Source: Brevundimonas sp. NIBR10 (GTDB lineage Bacteria; Pseudomonadota; Alphaproteobacteria; Caulobacterales; Caulobacteraceae). From it: a DNA stretch of 64,000 nt. The DNA is taken from assembly GCF_027912515.1 (NCBI RefSeq), contig NZ_CP115464.1:1-64000 (forward strand), written 5' to 3'. Below the pieces are notes generated by a model. That model did no database searches. It saw only the letters and a list, made by a program, of their open reading frames with translations, and was not told the DNA's origin. This document shows, one piece after another, positions 18,425 through 26,007 of the stretch (position 1 is its first letter; every line of letters starts with the position of its first letter). Position numbers and translations under genes: made by a program.

Positions 18425-18443
18425 CGGCAAATCCGCCTCTGAC

Positions 18444-18471
18444 TTGAGTTTTGCCGTCAGGCGCCCTAGTC
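18444..18471 (+). promoter_or_regulatory. Possible housekeeping promoter of greA
   Basis: TTGAGT at 18444 and CCTAGTC at 18465 roughly fit the Caulobacter sigma-73 pattern (TTGAC then GCTANAWC) at suitable spacing, giving greA a leader of roughly 100 bases. Confidence 0.25.
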
Positions 18472-18574
18472 TCTTTGGCCGGTCGCGCGCGCCCAGCGAC
18501 CGCTCCTTTCTCGAGACAATCCCTTCAGTCCGCCTCCGGTACCCCGGGCGATATCCAAGAAACTCCTGATCCCT

Positions 18575-19048
18575 ATGGAAAAAGTGCCTATGACGGGCGA
18601 GGGCTATCGCGTCCTCGACGACCAGTTGAAGCAGTTGAAGTCGGTAGAGCGTCCCAGCGTCATCGCGGCGATTTCCGAAGCGCGCGAACACGGCGACCTT
18701 TCGGAAAACGCCGAGTACCACGCCGCCAAGGAACGCCAGGGCTGGATCGAAGGCCAGATCGCCGAGATCGAGGACAAGATCAGCCGCGCCCAGGTCATCG
18801 ACGTCTCGAAACTGTCGGGCAGCCAGGTCAAGTTCGGCGCCACGGTCACCGTGGTCGACGAGGACACCGAGGACGAGGGCCGCTACCAGATCGTCGGCGA
18901 GCACGAAGCCGATGTGAAGGCGGGCAAGATCTCAATCTCCTCGCCCATCGCCCGCGCCATGATCTCCAAGGAGGTCGGCGACGTCGTCGAGGTCAACACC
19001 CCCGGCGGGGTCAAGGCCTATGAGATCCTCAAGGTCGAGTGGAAGTAG
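18575..19048 (+). CDS. greA: Transcription elongation factor GreA
   Basis: GreA rescues backtracked RNA polymerase by stimulating transcript cleavage. The 157-residue protein has the N-terminal antiparallel coiled coil with the acidic tip [19 protein letters not shown] (Asp and Glu at the tip) and the C-terminal FKBP-like domain ending [20 protein letters not shown] second ATG at 18590 is in frame and could be the true start. The stop overlaps the next gene by 10 bases. Confidence 0.97.
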   Translation: MEKVPMTGEGYRVLDDQLKQLKSVERPSVIAAISEAREHGDLSENAEYHAAKERQGWIEGQIAEIEDKISRAQVIDVSKLSGSQVKFGATVTVVDEDTEDEGRYQIVGEHEADVKAGKISISSPIARAMISKEVGDVVEVNTPGGVKAYEILKVEWK

Positions 19049-20031
19049 GCTCACCCCTGCGAATCCAGGTCGTCTCGGACGGCCGCGCGGGAATCGAGAA
19101 TCAGGCGCTGGGCCTCGCCGAGGCGATCCAGCGCCTGACCCCCGCAGAGATCACTAACAAACGCATCCGCTGGCGGCCGCTGTTCGACCGGCTGCCGGTC
19201 GCGTTGAAGACGCCGGCCATGCTGGACCCGACGTCAGACCACCCCTTCCCCGCGCCCGGCGAGGCATGGCCCGACCTGTGGATCGCGACCGGCCGGGCGA
19301 CCCTGCCGCTGTCGCTGGGCGTGCGCCGCCTGAGCGGGGGCAAGACCTTCGTCGTCCAGACCCAGGACCCTCGCTTGAACCCCGCGCGGTTCGACATGGT
19401 CGTGGCCCCCGCGCATGACGACCTGGAGGGCGACAATGTCTTTCCTATCACCGGCTCGCCCCATCGCGTGACGCCCGAGCGAATGGCGGAGGCCGCCCCG
19501 GCATTTGCCGATCAGATCGACCCCCTGCCCCACCCGCGCGTCGCCGTCCTGATCGGCGGGCGGTCCAGGGCGTTCGATCTGCCCGAGGCCCATGCGGCAG
19601 ATATGGCGGACGAGATCGCGGGAGCGGTCCGGGCGGTCGGGGGCTCCCTGCTGCTGACCTATTCGCGCCGGACGCCGGATGCGGCGCGCGCCGCGATGAC
19701 AGAGCGGCTTAAGGCCCTGCCCGGACTGATCTGGGACGGGACGGGGGCCAACCCGCTGTTCGCCTGGCTGGACGCTGCCGACCACATCCTGGTGACCGAG
19801 GACAGCGCCAACATGGCCGCCGAGGCCGCCTCGACCGGCAAGCCGGTGCATATCCTGCCCATGGTTCCGCTGAAGGCCCCCGGAAAGTTCGCCGCCCTGC
19901 ACGCCGACCTCGAGGAACGCGGCGCGACCCGGCCGTTCGACGGGGTGCTGGAAACCTGGACCTATGGGCCCCTGCGCGAGACCGACCGTGCGGCCCGCGC
20001 CGTGCTGGAGGCGATGGGCGCGCGGGGTTAA
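19039..20031 (+). CDS. ELM1/GtrOC1-family protein
   Basis: A 330-residue protein of the family named after the plant mitochondrial fission factor ELM1, widespread in alphaproteobacteria. The layout resembles a GT-B-like two-domain enzyme: [20 protein letters not shown] at the N-terminus, [21 protein letters not shown], then [10 protein letters not shown] and the C-terminal [20 protein letters not shown], which looks like a nucleotide-sugar site. A role in envelope glycan biosynthesis is likely but unproven. It overlaps greA by 10 bases and converges on the next gene with both stops in the TTAA at 20028-20031. Confidence 0.8.
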   Translation: MEVGSPLRIQVVSDGRAGIENQALGLAEAIQRLTPAEITNKRIRWRPLFDRLPVALKTPAMLDPTSDHPFPAPGEAWPDLWIATGRATLPLSLGVRRLSGGKTFVVQTQDPRLNPARFDMVVAPAHDDLEGDNVFPITGSPHRVTPERMAEAAPAFADQIDPLPHPRVAVLIGGRSRAFDLPEAHAADMADEIAGAVRAVGGSLLLTYSRRTPDAARAAMTERLKALPGLIWDGTGANPLFAWLDAADHILVTEDSANMAAEAASTGKPVHILPMVPLKAPGKFAALHADLEERGATRPFDGVLETWTYGPLRETDRAARAVLEAMGARG

Positions 20032-20324
20032 TCCCCGCCCCCTCCACCATCTCCGCCGCCGTCGCCACCATCCATCGCGCCGTCATTGTCGGCCGACTTG
20101 TCGCGTCCGCCGCTGTCACTCGTGGTGACAACCCCGCCGTCGCCGCCGTCATTCTTGCGCGCGGCCGCCTTGTTCTTGCTCGCGTCGATCGCAACGCCCA
20201 GTCCGGCCCCGATCGCAACGCCGACCCCCAGGCCCAGCGCCAGGTTGTCGGTGATGATCCCGAAGGCCGCGCCCAGGGCCAGGCCCAGCCCGATCCCGAC
20301 GCCCATGAAACTCGACTGCGCCAT
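20028..20324 (-). CDS. Glycine-zipper membrane protein with Gly/Asp-rich tail
   Basis: A 98-residue protein. Residues about 5-45 form a glycine-zipper hydrophobic hairpin (GVGIGLGLALGAAFG, LALGLGVGVAIGAGLG), a pattern that packs helices in membranes. The last 40 residues are hydrophilic and end in a low-complexity Gly/Asp tract ([13 protein letters not shown]). No specific family is assigned. The ATG at 20324 is chosen because an upstream extension would run into the trxB promoter region and lacks a plausible pattern. Confidence 0.55.
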   Translation of the reverse strand: MAQSSFMGVGIGLGLALGAAFGIITDNLALGLGVGVAIGAGLGVAIDASKNKAAARKNDGGDGGVVTTSDSGGRDKSADNDGAMDGGDGGGDGGGGGD

Positions 20325-20397
20325 ACGCGCCTCCGCCTGTGAACAGTTTGTCGTCACAGCATCGCACGAAACGGAATCAGCCACTACATAGGCGGCC

Positions 20398-21417
20398 ATG
20401 ACCCAAGTCCGCTCCGAACCCCGTTCCGTCCGCCTTGCCGTGATCGGCTCGGGCCCCGCCGGCTGGACCGCCGCCATTTATGCGGCGCGCGCCATGCTGG
20501 AGCCGGTGATCATCGCGGGGCTTCAGCCGGGCGGCCAGCTGACCATCACCACCGACGTCGAGAACTATCCGGGTTTCGCCGAGACCATCCAGGGCCCCTG
20601 GCTGATGGACCAGATGCGCGCCCAGGCCGAGCATGTCGGGGCCGAGGTGATCGAGGACATCGTCGTCTCTGCCGATCTGTCGTCGCGTCCGTTCCGGCTG
20701 AAGCTGGATTCCGGCACCGAGCTCCTGGCCGAGACGGTGATCATTTCGACCGGCGCCCAGGCCAAATGGCTGGGGCTCGACAGCGAACAGAAATACCAAG
20801 GCTTCGGCGTCTCGGCCTGCGCCACCTGCGACGGCTTCTTCTATCGCGGCAAGACTGTCGTCGTGGTCGGCGGCGGCAATACCGCCGTCGAAGAGGCGCT
20901 GTTCCTGACCAATTTCGCGGCGAAGGTCACGGTCGTCCACCGCAAGGACGAGTTCCGGGCCGAGAAGATCCTACAAGACCGTCTGTTCGCCCATCCCAAG
21001 GTCGAGGTGATCTGGAACCACAAGGTCGAGGAAATCCTGGGCCAGAGCGACGGCATCGCCTCCAACGTCACCGGCGTGCGACTGTCGGACGTGACGTCGG
21101 GTACTGAACAGGTCGTTGCGGCGGACGGGGTCTTCATCGCCATCGGCCATGCCCCGTCGTCGGAGCTCTTCGAGGGCCAGCTGGAGACCAAACAGGGCGG
21201 CTATCTGGTGGTAAAGCCGGGCTCGACCGCCACGGCGATCGAGGGCGTCTATGCTGCCGGAGACGTGACCGACGACATCTATCGCCAGGCCGTGACCGCC
21301 GCCGGCATGGGCTGTATGGCCGCTCTGGACGCCGTGCGGTTTCTGGCCGAGGTTGATCACGCCAAGGCCCACCACCCGATCAGCCACCACGAGGCCCAGA
21401 AGATCGGCGTCTGGTAG
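20398..21417 (+). CDS. trxB: Thioredoxin-disulfide reductase
   Basis: An NADPH-dependent FAD enzyme that reduces thioredoxin. FAD motif GSGPAGWTAAIYAAR near residue 18 (the usual Tyr is Trp), redox pair CATCDG near residue 140, the NADPH site VVVGGGNTAVEEALFL near 157, and the C-terminal FAD motif GVYAAGDVTDDIYRQAVTAA. The 339-residue length is slightly longer than the E. coli enzyme owing to a short C-terminal tail. Confidence 0.97.
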   Translation: MTQVRSEPRSVRLAVIGSGPAGWTAAIYAARAMLEPVIIAGLQPGGQLTITTDVENYPGFAETIQGPWLMDQMRAQAEHVGAEVIEDIVVSADLSSRPFRLKLDSGTELLAETVIISTGAQAKWLGLDSEQKYQGFGVSACATCDGFFYRGKTVVVVGGGNTAVEEALFLTNFAAKVTVVHRKDEFRAEKILQDRLFAHPKVEVIWNHKVEEILGQSDGIASNVTGVRLSDVTSGTEQVVAADGVFIAIGHAPSSELFEGQLETKQGGYLVVKPGSTATAIEGVYAAGDVTDDIYRQAVTAAGMGCMAALDAVRFLAEVDHAKAHHPISHHEAQKIGVW

Positions 21418-21423
21418 GCCCGA

Positions 21424-21951
21424 TCAGATTTCGGGTTCGACCCTGTCTGCCAGGAAGCCGGGCTCGGTCAGCGCAGCCTGACCGAGCGGGCGATCGCGGC
21501 CTTCCATCACGGCCTCCTGCCGCTTCAGCGCGCTGGACAGGACCTCGATCAAGTCATCCAGCGACGGCGCTCCGCTCGCCAGGAGCTTCGACAGGGCGGT
21601 CAGCTCGGCGGGTGCAAAGCGGGGACTGACCATGTCCCAGTCGCCGAAGGCGCGATCGTCGGTCAGGCGACGATCCACGACCTCGAGATCGGTGTGGCGT
21701 CGGTCCTGGGCCAGGCGGACCAGCAGGCCTTCGATGTTTGCGACCGGGCCCTCGATCAGTTGCACGAACATGCCATCGACAGCCGTCAGGATCCCCGTGA
21801 TACCCAGCTGGGCATTGCGCGGACGGGCCTCGGCCAGGATGTCGGACATCTCCAGTGCGCTGGTCACGCCGGTGACGCTGGTGCTGCGATAGACGAGTTG
21901 GGCCAGCGCGCCGTTGTCGGACAGGCCGCCGATGGACAGTTTGACCGTCAC
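21424..21951 (-). CDS. BLUF-domain blue-light photoreceptor
   Basis: A flavin-binding blue-light sensor. With the GTG start at 21951 the flavin hydrogen-bond triad falls at Tyr21 (LVYRSTS), Asn46 (RNAQLGITG) and Gln64 (MFVQLIEG), the positions known from AppA-type BLUF proteins. The domain fills residues 15-110; the remaining about 65 residues hold predicted helices with no output enzyme, so it should signal by protein contact. The GTG overlaps the stop of the upstream receiver gene (GTGA), so the two are translationally coupled. The operon also holds an HWE kinase. Confidence 0.9.
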   Translation of the reverse strand: MTVKLSIGGLSDNGALAQLVYRSTSVTGVTSALEMSDILAEARPRNAQLGITGILTAVDGMFVQLIEGPVANIEGLLVRLAQDRRHTDLEVVDRRLTDDRAFGDWDMVSPRFAPAELTALSKLLASGAPSLDDLIEVLSSALKRQEAVMEGRDRPLGQAALTEPGFLADRVEPEI

Positions 21952-22355
21952 GCGAACAGCTGCAGTTCAGGCGGTGCGTATTCGACAGGGACGCCCTGAC
22001 GTCGGCCCAGAGCGTAGGCGACGGTCTGCTCGACCGCGCGCTCGTCCGAAGGCTTGGACAGGACACCGATGGTGCCGGCCACGCCGTTGCGGACCATGCC
22101 GGGGTTCGCGGTCATATAGACGACGGTCACACCGTCTTCCTGGGCCAGGTCGCGGCCGAGGTCCACGCCGGTGGGCCCATCTGACAGATGGATGTCGACA
22201 AGCGCCAGATCGACCGCAGCCTGTTTGGCCAGATCGCGCGCGGTCCGGGCATCAGCCGCGCTGCCGACGACCTCATAACCGAGATCCTCCAGCACAAACC
22301 GAAGTTCCATGGCCACGAGGGCCTCGTCTTCGATAATGAGAATGCGCGCAGTCAT
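21948..22355 (-). CDS. Single-domain response regulator (HWE-associated receiver)
   Basis: A 135-residue stand-alone receiver: acidic pocket Glu9-Asp10 (IIEDEA), phosphoacceptor Asp54 (LALVDIHLSD), Thr82 (YMTANP) and Lys101 (VLSKPSD). No output domain follows. It stands 58 bases after the HWE kinase gene and its stop is used as the start of the BLUF gene. Receivers in this position usually act as phosphate partners of HWE kinases, in the manner of LovR for LovK. The ATG at 22355 is preferred over a start 11 codons upstream because it aligns with the usual receiver N-terminus. Confidence 0.92.
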   Translation of the reverse strand: MTARILIIEDEALVAMELRFVLEDLGYEVVGSAADARTARDLAKQAAVDLALVDIHLSDGPTGVDLGRDLAQEDGVTVVYMTANPGMVRNGVAGTIGVLSKPSDERAVEQTVAYALGRRQGVPVEYAPPELQLFA

Positions 22356-22413
22356 TACAGCCGGGTTGCTTGATCGACGTTCCGCCAAATAACGCGGAAT
22401 GCCCTTGCGGGTT

Positions 22414-23979
22414 TCACGCTGTTCGCATCTGCGAGATGTTTTCCGCAGCCTTGCGTCGAGACAACGCGGTGGACGGTAGATCCGCCACGACGGTCAAACC
22501 CCCAGGCGCCCAGTTTCGTTCCAGCCGACCGCCCAGTTGCCCCTCGACCGACACGGTGGCCAGGGACGAGCCGAAACCGCTGCGCTCCGGCTTGCCGGCG
22601 ACGGGCGGACCACCCCTCTCCTTCCAGGTGAGGACGAACCGGTCTTCGATCAGCCGCGTCTCGAGGTCCACATGGCCGTCCGGCAGGGACAGGGCTCCGT
22701 ATTTGGCGGCGTTGGTGGCCAGTTCGTGGAACAGCAGCGCCACAGACGTCGCCGCCTGATCGTCGAACCGGGCGTCGTCGCCACTCAGGCGCACCCGCGC
22801 CGACCCGTCATCGGCTGCGTAGGGTCGGAACAGGGCCTCCAGGAAGGCGTGCAGGGTCATGGCCCCGACCGTGGGGCGCGACACCTCGGTGTGGGGCCGG
22901 ACGAACTCGTGCGCGCGCGCCAGGGCGGCGATCCGGTCGCGCACGGCGACGGCAAAGGCCTTGGCCTCGGGATACTCACGGGCCGACAGGGCGATCAGGG
23001 CCGATACGACGGCGAAGATGTTCTTGATACGGTGGCTGAGCTCCTGGCTGAGCAGTTCCTTGCCCTGCTCCATCCGCTTCAGGTCGTCGATGTCGGTACA
23101 GGTGCCGAACCAGCGCACGATGGTTCCATCCGCGTGACGGATCGGCATGGCCCGGCCCAGGGTCCAGCGATAGAGACCGTCATGCCGTCTCAGCCGGTAT
23201 TCGATCTCATAGGGCTCGCCGGTCGCCAGACAGTGCCGCCACAGGGTCCAGGCGCGTTCCTGATCCTCCGGGTGGAACATGCCGTTCCAGCCTTCGCCGT
23301 CGGTCGATCCCGTCGGCATGCCGGTGAACTCGTACCAGCGCGCGTTGTAGTAGTCGTGAAATCCGTCCGGCCGGGTCGACCAGACCATCTGGGGCATGGA
23401 ATCGGCGATGGCCGCGAACCGGGCCTCGCTGACGTCGAGAGCCGCCTCGCCGATGGCCCGCTCGCGCTCGGACCGGCGCAGGGTGATCTGTTCCATGACC
23501 AGCTCGGCCAGGACGTCCAGGGTCTCGGCCTGAAGCGGCGTGATCCCCTCGGGCCGCGCCTTGTCGTCGAGCACGCACAGCGTCCCCAGAGGCAGGCCCT
23601 CCGGCGTCTTCAACAGCCGGCCGGCATAGAAGCGCAGACCCATGTCGCCGGTGACCAGGGGATTGCACTGGAAGCGGGGGTCCTCGGTCGCGTCGGGCAC
23701 GACCATCCCGTCCTGCTGAAGCAGGGCATGGGCGCAAAAGGACGTTTCCAGCGGCGTCTCACGCACGCCCAGCCCGGTCTCGGCCTTGAACCACTGCCGG
23801 TCGGTGTCGATCAGATTGACCACCGCGATCGGGGCGTCGAACACCCTGGCGATCAGACGCACGACCTTGTCGAACGCCTCCTCGCGGGGTGTATCGAGAA
23901 TCCCGTAGCCGTGGAGGGCCGAAACGCGGTCGGCTTCGGTCCAGATCGGTGCGGGTTGATCAAGCTTCACGGCGGGCAC
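22414..23979 (-). CDS. GAF-PAS-HWE sensor histidine kinase
   Basis: A soluble sensor kinase of about 521 residues. A GAF domain (about residues 20-165, starting at the family hallmark YGILDTPREEAFD) precedes a PAS domain (about 185-300, HPEDQERAWTLWR and a PAC motif), then an HWE kinase core: phosphoacceptor His316 in ELSHRIKN, N-box HELATNAAKYGALS, and the defining W-x-E in LTWKERGGPP. No membrane span. The only upstream starts are TTG/GTG codons; the GTG at 23979 (or 23970) best matches the family N-terminus, while a TTG at 24045 would add 22 unlikely residues. HWE kinases of this class commonly feed the PhyR-EcfG stress pathway. Confidence 0.9.
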   Translation of the reverse strand: MPAVKLDQPAPIWTEADRVSALHGYGILDTPREEAFDKVVRLIARVFDAPIAVVNLIDTDRQWFKAETGLGVRETPLETSFCAHALLQQDGMVVPDATEDPRFQCNPLVTGDMGLRFYAGRLLKTPEGLPLGTLCVLDDKARPEGITPLQAETLDVLAELVMEQITLRRSERERAIGEAALDVSEARFAAIADSMPQMVWSTRPDGFHDYYNARWYEFTGMPTGSTDGEGWNGMFHPEDQERAWTLWRHCLATGEPYEIEYRLRRHDGLYRWTLGRAMPIRHADGTIVRWFGTCTDIDDLKRMEQGKELLSQELSHRIKNIFAVVSALIALSAREYPEAKAFAVAVRDRIAALARAHEFVRPHTEVSRPTVGAMTLHAFLEALFRPYAADDGSARVRLSGDDARFDDQAATSVALLFHELATNAAKYGALSLPDGHVDLETRLIEDRFVLTWKERGGPPVAGKPERSGFGSSLATVSVEGQLGGRLERNWAPGGLTVVADLPSTALSRRKAAENISQMRTA

Positions 23980-23987
23980 CCGAACAT

Positions 23988-24012
23988 AACCGGGCGAACG
24001 CGCCTTCGTTCC
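23988..24012 (-). promoter_or_regulatory. Candidate EcfG-like promoter of the HWE-receiver-BLUF operon
   Basis: Read on the minus strand: GGAAC, 16 bases, GGTT (8 of 9 to GGAAC-N16-CGTT). It lies directly before the GTG start chosen for the kinase, which would make the transcript nearly leaderless. Confidence 0.3.
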
Positions 24013-24066
24013 CGAACAGATGCGACTCTCTGTCCATATTGGCAAGCCTGAGGCGGGATCAGCGGC

Positions 24067-25236
24067 TCAAGACGCGGGCTTGCCGACCTCCTCGACGTCC
24101 ATCGCGACAGCCCCCGGAACCTCGATGCGCGGCGCAGGCGCAGGCGTCTCGAAGGCCTTGATCCGCGCATTGATGGCCGCGACTTCCTCCGGGGTCGGCA
24201 GACGACGCCCGCCCAGGCTGACCACGCCGACGACGCGGGTCTGGCCATCGACCTCGACGGTCTTGAGCACAGGCGCGCCCGCCGCGATCTGGGCATCGGT
24301 CGGGGTTTCGGCGGAGGCCAGCATCAGGCGCGGACTCGAGAAGCGCGCCTCGTCGATCACCGGCTCGCGGGTCGCATAGGCCTGGGCAAAGGATGCGGTT
24401 TCGCCCGCTGCCCCCTTCCACCGATAGAAGATGTGCGCCCCGATCTGGGTGATCTTGGCCAGGGTCGGCGACCACCAGGGATGCACATAGTCGGCGTGAT
24501 AGTGGGTCGCGGTCCCGACGCGCACGGCGACGTGGCCGGCCAGGGCGCGCTCGGCGACGCTGCGGGCGCGCTCCCAGGCCCAGCCGACGGGGGCATTGGC
24601 CAGGGCGCCGTCGCAGGTGAAGCTGAACTGGCAGCCGGTGGTGCGCTCGGCACCCTGAAACACGACGCCGCAGATGGTGTTGGGGTAGTTGGGATCGCGG
24701 ACACGGTTCAGGATGACCTGGGCCACGCCTTCCTGGCCCTCGGTGCTTTCAAGAGCCGCCTCGTAATAGATGCCCTGCGTCAGGCAGCGCAGCGCGCGCC
24801 TGCGATCGGCCTCGCTGGCCGCCTTGAACACGAACGGCAGGGCGGGGCGCAGGGCCCCCGTCATCGAGGGCATGGCGGCGTTCAGGCGCTGGGCGTCCAG
24901 GCCGGTCGGCCCGAAATCCAGCGACGGCTTGCCGGCCAGGGTCAGGCTCTCCCACCCCGGGGTCAGGCCATACAACGCCGGGTCGCGGCGGCTTGGATCG
25001 GCTCGCATGGCCTGGGCCAGTTGGGAGGGATCCAGCCGCGCCGCCAGGGCCGCGAGGCCCTTGTCGGACAGGTCGCCGTGGGTGACCCGCGCCACCGCCT
25101 CGGCCGTGCGGTCAATCTCCGGCCGGGGCGCAGAGCTCGCCGCCATTGCCACGCCCAGGGCAGCCAGCATCGCGGGCAGGCCGGTGGCGGCTCTGCGGGC
25201 GGAAGCCTTTGTCCTGGTCCAGTCGATGGGCATCAT
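24067..25236 (-). CDS. SleB/CwlJ-type cell-wall hydrolase, copy 1
   Basis: A 389-residue peptidoglycan hydrolase of the Hydrolase_2 family. A membrane anchor or signal peptide (about residues 15-35) leads into an unassigned linker region and then the catalytic domain at about 180-300: LTQGIYYEAALEST with the conserved Glu, GVAQVILNRVRDPNYPNTICGVVFQG, and CQFSFTCDG. The C-terminal 90 residues are extended and Pro-rich. A paralogue lies about 6.2 kb away at 31.4 kb. The expected E-A-R-G-E motif reads E-A-A-L-E here, so activity may differ. Confidence 0.88.
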   Translation of the reverse strand: MMPIDWTRTKASARRAATGLPAMLAALGVAMAASSAPRPEIDRTAEAVARVTHGDLSDKGLAALAARLDPSQLAQAMRADPSRRDPALYGLTPGWESLTLAGKPSLDFGPTGLDAQRLNAAMPSMTGALRPALPFVFKAASEADRRRALRCLTQGIYYEAALESTEGQEGVAQVILNRVRDPNYPNTICGVVFQGAERTTGCQFSFTCDGALANAPVGWAWERARSVAERALAGHVAVRVGTATHYHADYVHPWWSPTLAKITQIGAHIFYRWKGAAGETASFAQAYATREPVIDEARFSSPRLMLASAETPTDAQIAAGAPVLKTVEVDGQTRVVGVVSLGGRRLPTPEEVAAINARIKAFETPAPAPRIEVPGAVAMDVEEVGKPAS

Positions 25237-25357
25237 GGGTCCGAATGACGGCGGGATGCGCCGGAAGGGCAGAGCCCTTGCACGGGCATAGCGGCGGTTT
25301 TCGGGCCGCCGTCGCGTCGTTGAACGCGTCCGCCGGCCCGATCCGTCAGCTTTTCTT

Positions 25358-25831
25358 TCAGGCGATGGAGGCGCGCAGCATCCAGGCTGCCTTTTCGTGG
25401 GCCGCCAGCCGTTGGGTCATCAGATCGACCGAGACGTCGTCGCCATCCTTTTCGGAGGCCTCAAGAGCAGTTCGTGCGGTGGCGATCAGGGTCTCGTTGT
25501 CCTTGACCAGTTCCTTGAGCATGGCCTGGGAATCCTTCTCCGGATCGCCGTCCTTGATCGAGGTCAGGTTGGCGAAGGCCGACCCGCCCATGGGGGCCAG
25601 TTCGCCCAGAGCGCGGATACGTTCGGCGATGGTGTCCAGCGCGTCCCAGATCTCGCGGTACTGCTGTTCCAGCAGCCCGTGCAGGGAGAAGAACTCGGGG
25701 CCACGCACATTCCAGTGGTAGCCGTGCGTCTTTAGATAGACGGCATAGCTGTCGGCCAGCACCTTGCTGAGGTGGCCCGCCACGTCGGTGCGCTCGGCCT
25801 TGCCGATGCCGGTGTCGATTTTTTCGGACAT
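25358..25831 (-). CDS. dps: DNA starvation/stationary-phase protection protein Dps
   Basis: A ferritin-like dodecamer that oxidises and stores iron with peroxide and shields DNA. The 157-residue sequence holds both inter-subunit ferroxidase elements: KTHGYHWNVRGPEFFSLHGL (His ligands) and YREIWDALDTIAERIRALG (Asp/Glu ligands). AGGAG precedes the ATG. It is transcribed away from the large PAS kinase, and a GGAAC-N16-CGTC element lies 35-59 bases upstream, fitting the known membership of dps in EcfG regulons. Confidence 0.96.
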   Translation of the reverse strand: MSEKIDTGIGKAERTDVAGHLSKVLADSYAVYLKTHGYHWNVRGPEFFSLHGLLEQQYREIWDALDTIAERIRALGELAPMGGSAFANLTSIKDGDPEKDSQAMLKELVKDNETLIATARTALEASEKDGDDVSVDLMTQRLAAHEKAAWMLRASIA

Positions 25832-25865
25832 GCTTGCTCCTGGATGACGAAACTTCGTAACGTCA

Positions 25866-25890
25866 GACGCAGGTAGTCATTCGCGGTTCC
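25866..25890 (-). promoter_or_regulatory. Candidate EcfG promoter of dps
   Basis: On the minus strand GGAAC (25890-25886), 16 bases, then CGTC (25869-25866): 8 of 9 positions of the general-stress consensus, with a leader of roughly 30 bases to the dps ATG. Confidence 0.5.
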
Positions 25891-25942
25891 ATCGCCAACC
25901 GGCCAGGCTCGACATTCGTGCCAGCGACGGTGATGCAGTCAG

Positions 25943-25968
25943 GGAACGGCAGGCCAACGGCTGGCGTT
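25943..25968 (+). promoter_or_regulatory. Candidate EcfG promoter of the PAS hybrid kinase
   Basis: GGAAC at 25943-25947, 17 bases, CGTT at 25965-25968: a full match to the consensus at the longer allowed spacing, about 40 bases before the kinase ATG. It is back-to-back with the dps element, 53 bases away. Confidence 0.5.
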
Positions 25969-26007
25969 GCGTTGATCTCGCGGGCGCGCTTGCGGGTCGG
26001 GGGATGA

